8,969 nt of DNA, from assembly GCA_934645275.1 (NCBI GenBank), contig CAKUDW010000070.1, positions 1-8,969 on the forward strand, written 5' to 3'. Both the position numbers and the translations under genes were made by a program. Under the pieces are notes generated by a model that was not told the DNA's origin, ran no database searches, and saw only the letters and a program-made list of their open reading frames with translations. Numbering within the stretch: the first letter of the stretch is position 1; every line of letters begins with the position of its first letter. This DNA comes from an uncultured Clostridia bacterium (GTDB lineage: Bacteria > Bacillota_A > Clostridia > Christensenellales > Aristaeellaceae). Positions 5,313 to 8,969 of the stretch are shown piece by piece.

Positions 5313-6308
5313 ATGAAAGGTAATAATGCACAGGCGCGCGAGGAGAGCGCGTGGAGAAGGGTATCGCAGGTATTCAACAATTCGATGGGATCGGTAATCA
5401 TCGCGCTGGTAATTCTGGTGGTCGTGCTTTCGCTATGCGCTCCTAATTTCTTGAGTGCGAAGAACATTTTGAGCGTCATGCAGCAGGTGGCGTATATTGC
5501 AATTATGGCAGCTGGAATGTCTTTCCTGATTATTTCGGGCAATATCGACCTGTCCGTAGCGGCCACACTGGCCATTACTGCGGCGTTTACCGGTGAGATG
5601 TTTGTCAATCAGGGGATGCCTGCATGGTTGGCTATCGTGTTGTCACTGGTCATCGGTGTACTCTGCGGTGCAATCAACAGCTTTTTCATATCAATGTTTA
5701 ATCTTGCACCCATCATTGTGACGTTGGCGTTCATGGAGGTTTACCGGGGCGCGGCGTCAGTGTTCACCGGCGGTTTCACTTCACTGGGTATGCCTGCCTT
5801 TACTCGTTGGATAGGCCAGGGAAAGTTATTTGGCGCGGTTCCCGTGTGTATCGTGGTCATGTTGCTGATTTACATTGTCTCCTGGTTTGTGCTCAGCAAA
5901 ACTCGCTTCGGTCTAAATCTGTATGCCATGGGCGGAAATATCAACGCAGCGCAGCTTTCGGGCATCAATATCCAGCGCACGCGCATGTATGCGTATATGA
6001 TTAACGGGTTGTTGGCTACCGTCGCCGGCATCGTGTTGTCAGGCCGCATGAATTCATCCAGTTCATCGTTGGCCGACGGCATCGAAATGGACTGCATCGC
6101 TGCGGCGGTTATCGGCGGCGTAAGCATGACCGGCGGCGAGGGCAACATATGGGGCGGGCTGTTCGGCTCATTGCTGATGGGCGTGTTGAAAAACGGCATG
6201 AATCAGCTGAGCATTAATTCGTTCTGGCAAAAGATTATTCTCGGCATCGTGCTGCTGGTAGCTATTGTGTTGGATTCTGTGCGCAATTCTGCCCGCAAGC
6301 GCGGCTGA
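5313..6308 (+). CDS. Sugar ABC transporter permease (RbsC-like)
   Basis: A 331-residue inner-membrane permease of the branched-chain amino acid/ribose permease superfamily, likely working as a homodimer since no second permease gene is present. Many hydrophobic spans are visible, the first at about 26-43 and the last at about 307-322. Family landmarks include ISGNIDLSV (74-82), the cytoplasmic coupling loop LYAMGGNINAAQLSGIN (203-219) that meets the ATPase, and AAAVIGGVSMTGGEG (263-277). The start at 5313 is chosen for GGGAGG (5298-5303), nine bases upstream; an in-frame ATG at 5286 lies inside the ATPase gene with no ribosome binding site. It sits four bases after the ATPase stop and 31 bases before the GRE gene, so co-translation with the ATPase and one transcript are likely. 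The substrate cannot be assigned from the permease alone. Confidence 0.94.
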   Translation: MKGNNAQAREESAWRRVSQVFNNSMGSVIIALVILVVVLSLCAPNFLSAKNILSVMQQVAYIAIMAAGMSFLIISGNIDLSVAATLAITAAFTGEMFVNQGMPAWLAIVLSLVIGVLCGAINSFFISMFNLAPIIVTLAFMEVYRGAASVFTGGFTSLGMPAFTRWIGQGKLFGAVPVCIVVMLLIYIVSWFVLSKTRFGLNLYAMGGNINAAQLSGINIQRTRMYAYMINGLLATVAGIVLSGRMNSSSSSLADGIEMDCIAAAVIGGVSMTGGEGNIWGGLFGSLLMGVLKNGMNQLSINSFWQKIILGIVLLVAIVLDSVRNSARKRG

Positions 6309-6339
6309 ACAATATACCAAGGGGAGGTAAAGGAGAGTC

Positions 6340-8601
6340 ATGAAAGAAATCTGTAAATTTAAAGTAAGCCCCAGAATTCAAATACTGATTGATCGGAATC
6401 GCGAGTTAGCGCTTAGCAAAAAGCGCGAACTGCTCGCGCCGAACGCAGAATTCCTGATCTATCATTGGTCGGGCGAATGCGAGGCGTTTGCGCCGGCAAG
6501 CGGTGAAATGGCACCGCCGAAGGACCAGGTAATTTCGTTCGGCGATCATTGCTGCCGTATCGATACCGGTAAGCCTTATCCTTACACCGATCAGATGCCT
6601 TCCAAGGTGGGCAAATTTGAGTATTCCGAAACCAATTGGGCCGAGGATTTCGCGTTTTTTCTGGATCACAGCCCGATTATCATTCATCCGAGCGAGCTGA
6701 TCGTATCCGAGATGAACTGGCAGCTTGAAGAAGCGCGCCTGTACAAATATCCAGATGAGTGCCAACAGGCAGGCTTCGAGGCGCGCAAGCTGGGTGCAGG
6801 TGGTTTCAGTCTGGCACATACCTGTCCGGATTTGGGTATTGGTATCAGTCTTGGTTGGACGGGTATCCTGGAGAAGATTCATCGCAACTGCAAAAAGTTT
6901 GAGGAATATGGAAATCGCAAGAGCGCTGAATATTTGCGCGCGAGCGCGGTGGTCGTTGAAGCTATCATTCGCTTTATCAAGCGCCATGGCGATAAAGCGC
7001 GCGAACTGTTAGCTACGGAAACTGATGCGCAGCAGTGTGAGCTGTATCGTCGCATTGCACAGAATTGCGACGCGCTGGCTGAGGGCGCGCCTCAGACTTT
7101 TGAACAGGGTATTCAGTGGATTCAGTTCTATGTCATCACTGAGCGCATGACTGGCCATGGAAATGGTTATGGACGTTTCGACCAGTTCATGTATGATTTG
7201 TATCGCCGCGATATGGATTCCGGCAGAATTACCCGTGAAGACGCGCGCAATCTGATTGGCGAATTGTATCTGAAATATGGCGCGCCATATTTCGGCTTCG
7301 GCGGTAGAAAGCGCGATATGTCGGATGCAACGAACGAGCTGAGCTGGGTTGCATTGGAAGCCTATGATATGCTTGGCGGTTATAATCATCTGGGCGTAAT
7401 GTGGCATTCTGATATGAATCCGGATTATTTCCGCTATGCATGCGATGTAGTGGCGCGACACGGTTGCGGTACGCCTACGCTGGTGAATTATGACGTACTG
7501 CGCGAAAGCGAACTGTTTTCCGGCTTTTCTGAGGAAGATGCGTGGAATGTGTGTTACAGCGGTTGCCAGTGGTACTGCTCCGTAGGTAACGAGTATCAGG
7601 ATCAGGATGTGAACTGCATTGTGCTGATTCAGCCTATGCAACGCGCTATCAAGGATTGTATTGAAAAGAAGATCGATACTTTTGACGGTTTCTGGGCGGA
7701 GTATGACCGTGAAGTTAATCTGACTGCAGACGCACTGGTGAAACTAAAGAATCTGCAGTACCGCTGGCAGCATAAGGTATGGCCGGAAATGGTAACGTCA
7801 ACCTGCATGAACGGCCCGTTGGACGTTGGCCGCGATGTAACCGATACCCGTGCCGTACACAATAACTATACTTCGGTAAATATTCTCGGCGTACCAAACG
7901 TTATCGATTCGATTTTTGCCATCAAGCAGTTAGTGTTTGATGAGAAGAAATATACGCTGGAAGAGTTGCAGAACGCGTTGGATCAGGACTGGAAGGACAA
8001 CGAAGCTATGCGTCAACGCTTCTTAAACGCGCATAAGTTTGGAAACGACTATGATGACGTGGACGACATGGCCGTGAAGGTAAGCGAGCATATTCGCACT
8101 GTGCTGGAAAATCGTCAAAACATCAAGGGCTTCCATTTCCGCCCGTCGCTGTTTCAATTTATGGGGCACACTGTGGCCGGTCCGATGATGGGCGCTACGC
8201 CCGATGGCCGCCACAAAGATGAATTCCTGGCGCACGGAATGAATCCGATGCATGGTCGCAACAAGAATGGCATTACAGCTACCGCCAATTCACTCTGCAA
8301 GGTGCAATTTGAAAAGTATCAGGGCGGTTCCATGCAAATCGAGCTTAATCCTGTCGGTCAGCGCGAGAATATGGCGGAGGTAATCGACCAGTTCTGCCGC
8401 TCGTTCTTTGAGCAGAAGGGCGTACAGGTCAACCTGAACATTGTGGATCTTGAGCAGTTGAAGGAAGCTATGGATGATCCGACGAACGAAAAGTATCGTG
8501 ACCTTGTGGTCAAGGTGACGGGTTATTCGGCGCATTTCGTGGCGCTGGATCGGAAGCTGCAGGAAGAGTTTATCGCCCGTGTCAATTATGAGAGCCTGTA
8601 A
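6340..8601 (+). CDS. Glycyl radical enzyme (PFL-like superfamily), reaction unassigned
   Basis: A 753-residue cytosolic enzyme of the glycyl radical superfamily. The C-terminal glycyl loop is VVKVTGYSAHF (723-733), with Gly728 as the radical site, followed by an LDRKLQEEFIAR tail. Other family marks are GHGNGYGRFDQ (272-282), RDMDSGRITREDA (290-302) and TPDGR-x-KDEFLAHGMNP (620-636). The expected cysteine loop is NVCYSGCQWYC (403-413). Cys409 matches the catalytic Cys of the GC(V/I)E dehydratases by position, but the residue two after it is Trp411, not Glu, and the Cys-Cys pair of pyruvate formate-lyase is absent. So neither a standard diol/hydroxyproline-type dehydratase nor PFL is supported. 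The family's usual Arg before V-x-G-Y is Lys725. AAGGAGAG (6330-6337) precedes the start. Coupling to a sugar importer suggests a carbohydrate-derived substrate (inference). Automated annotation would probably call it formate acetyltransferase, which I doubt. Confidence 0.9.
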   Translation: MKEICKFKVSPRIQILIDRNRELALSKKRELLAPNAEFLIYHWSGECEAFAPASGEMAPPKDQVISFGDHCCRIDTGKPYPYTDQMPSKVGKFEYSETNWAEDFAFFLDHSPIIIHPSELIVSEMNWQLEEARLYKYPDECQQAGFEARKLGAGGFSLAHTCPDLGIGISLGWTGILEKIHRNCKKFEEYGNRKSAEYLRASAVVVEAIIRFIKRHGDKARELLATETDAQQCELYRRIAQNCDALAEGAPQTFEQGIQWIQFYVITERMTGHGNGYGRFDQFMYDLYRRDMDSGRITREDARNLIGELYLKYGAPYFGFGGRKRDMSDATNELSWVALEAYDMLGGYNHLGVMWHSDMNPDYFRYACDVVARHGCGTPTLVNYDVLRESELFSGFSEEDAWNVCYSGCQWYCSVGNEYQDQDVNCIVLIQPMQRAIKDCIEKKIDTFDGFWAEYDREVNLTADALVKLKNLQYRWQHKVWPEMVTSTCMNGPLDVGRDVTDTRAVHNNYTSVNILGVPNVIDSIFAIKQLVFDEKKYTLEELQNALDQDWKDNEAMRQRFLNAHKFGNDYDDVDDMAVKVSEHIRTVLENRQNIKGFHFRPSLFQFMGHTVAGPMMGATPDGRHKDEFLAHGMNPMHGRNKNGITATANSLCKVQFEKYQGGSMQIELNPVGQRENMAEVIDQFCRSFFEQKGVQVNLNIVDLEQLKEAMDDPTNEKYRDLVVKVTGYSAHFVALDRKLQEEFIARVNYESL

Positions 8602-8634
8602 AACCGGCTTGAAAACTTCAAATCGATGAAAAAT

Positions 8635-8668
8635 GGTGCGGAGCGAGTCAGCTCTGCACCGTTATTTT
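8635..8668 (+). terminator. Hairpin between GRE and activase genes, weak terminator-like
   Basis: GGTGCGGAGC (8635-8644) pairs with GCTCTGCACC (8651-8660), ten pairs with one G-U, around GAGTCA. It is followed by an interrupted T-run, GTTATTTT. It lies 34 bases past the GRE stop and just before the activase ribosome binding site. It probably lowers activase expression relative to the GRE, which is needed in larger amounts. Confidence 0.6.
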
Positions 8669-8679
8669 GGAGGCTTTAT

Positions 8680-8969
8680 ATGGGAATGGTTGGCAATATA
8701 CAGCGCATGTGTACCCATGATGGTCCAGGTATGCGCACAACGGTGTTTTTAAAAGGCTGTCCGCTTCGATGCAGTTGGTGTCACAACCCGGAGAATATGC
8801 ATGCCTACGGCGAAAACGGTTGGTCAGCGGTTAAGTGCATCGGCTGTGGCGAATGCATTTTGGCGTGTCCAAACGGCTGTATTTCAGTTGATGCAGACGG
8901 CCTTCACATTGATCGGTCACGCTGCGTGCGCTGCGGGGCATGTGCGCATATCTGCCCAAGCGGTGCAAT
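8680..8969 (+). CDS. Glycyl radical enzyme activase (radical SAM), 5' part only
   Basis: The first 96 residues of a radical SAM activating enzyme that would use S-adenosylmethionine and a [4Fe-4S] cluster to place the radical on Gly728 of the upstream GRE. What is seen: the opening HDGPGMRTTVFLKGC (13-27), typical of GRE activases; the radical SAM cluster motif C-x3-C-x2-C at Cys27, Cys31 and Cys34 in CPLRCSWCHNPE; then two ferredoxin-like sets, Cys53/56/59/63 followed by Pro64, and Cys82/85/88/92 followed by Pro93. This two-cluster insert is present in activases of the dehydratase-type GREs and absent from the activase of classical pyruvate formate-lyase, which supports a non-PFL partner. 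Cys67 is extra. GGAGG (8669-8673) sits six bases before ATG 8680; ATG 8686 is a less likely alternative. The gene runs off the right edge, so nothing can be said of its C-terminal part. Confidence 0.93.
   Translation, partial: MGMVGNIQRMCTHDGPGMRTTVFLKGCPLRCSWCHNPENMHAYGENGWSAVKCIGCGECILACPNGCISVDADGLHIDRSRCVRCGACAHICPSGA

Noticed and set aside
4541..5608. Long open frame of 355 codons on the minus strand
   Set aside because: It is fully antisense to the ATPase and permease genes, lacks a recognisable domain or ribosome binding site, and crosses the boundary of two well-supported genes.
6406..6987. 193-codon minus-strand open frame, and similar ones at 7009-7641 and 3225-3659
   Set aside because: They are shadows of the strongly supported GRE and binding-protein genes, with no start signals or domains.
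6340..8601. Annotation of the GRE as pyruvate formate-lyase
   Set aside because: No adjacent Cys-Cys active-site pair, and the adjacent activase has the double-ferredoxin insert that PFL activase lacks.

Overview
This window looks like a chromosomal segment of an anaerobic, low-oxygen-adapted Firmicute, probably a gut Clostridia-type bacterium. The reasons are strong AGGAGG-type ribosome binding sites on every gene, textbook sigma-A promoters (TTGACG-17-TATAAT and TTGCAA-17-TATAAT), a SleB/CwlJ-type cell wall hydrolase, and an oxygen-sensitive glycyl radical enzyme (GRE) with its radical SAM activase. I cannot name the species. The substrate-binding protein has a plain signal peptide with no lipobox, which is unusual for a classical monoderm.

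Layout. (1) 30-593: a PRPP-dependent phosphoribosyltransferase, visibly more GC-rich than the genes to its right, closed by a perfect 13-bp intrinsic terminator. (2) 642-954: a gene-free, palindrome-rich stretch with several stem-loops, one capped by a GTGA (GNRA-type) loop. It is possibly an IS200/IS605-type remnant or a small structured RNA. (3) 955-1380, minus strand: a short secreted SleB/CwlJ-like hydrolase with its own strong promoter. (4) 1636-2448, plus strand, divergent: an AraC-family regulator with an N-terminal cupin-like sensor, ended by a terminator whose loop holds the stop codon. (5) 2519 to the right edge: an apparent operon with a strong promoter. In order it encodes a ribose/galactose-type sugar-binding protein, a double-domain sugar ABC ATPase, an RbsC-type permease, a 753-residue GRE and the start of a GRE-activating enzyme that runs off the window.

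How it may work (inference). The AraC regulator senses a sugar or polyol, or its product, and turns on the neighbouring promoter. The binding protein, ATPase and permease import the substrate. The activase installs a radical on Gly728 of the GRE, which then does radical chemistry on the imported compound or a derivative. A large nested hairpin after the binding-protein gene probably makes that protein more abundant than the membrane parts.

The most interesting point is the GRE. Its presumed catalytic cysteine lies in a C-x3-C-x3-C motif (Cys405, Cys409, Cys413), not in the GCVE(P) motif of the GRE dehydratases or the adjacent Cys-Cys pair of pyruvate formate-lyase. Together with a sugar-type importer, this suggests a GRE subfamily of unassigned reaction in carbohydrate breakdown.
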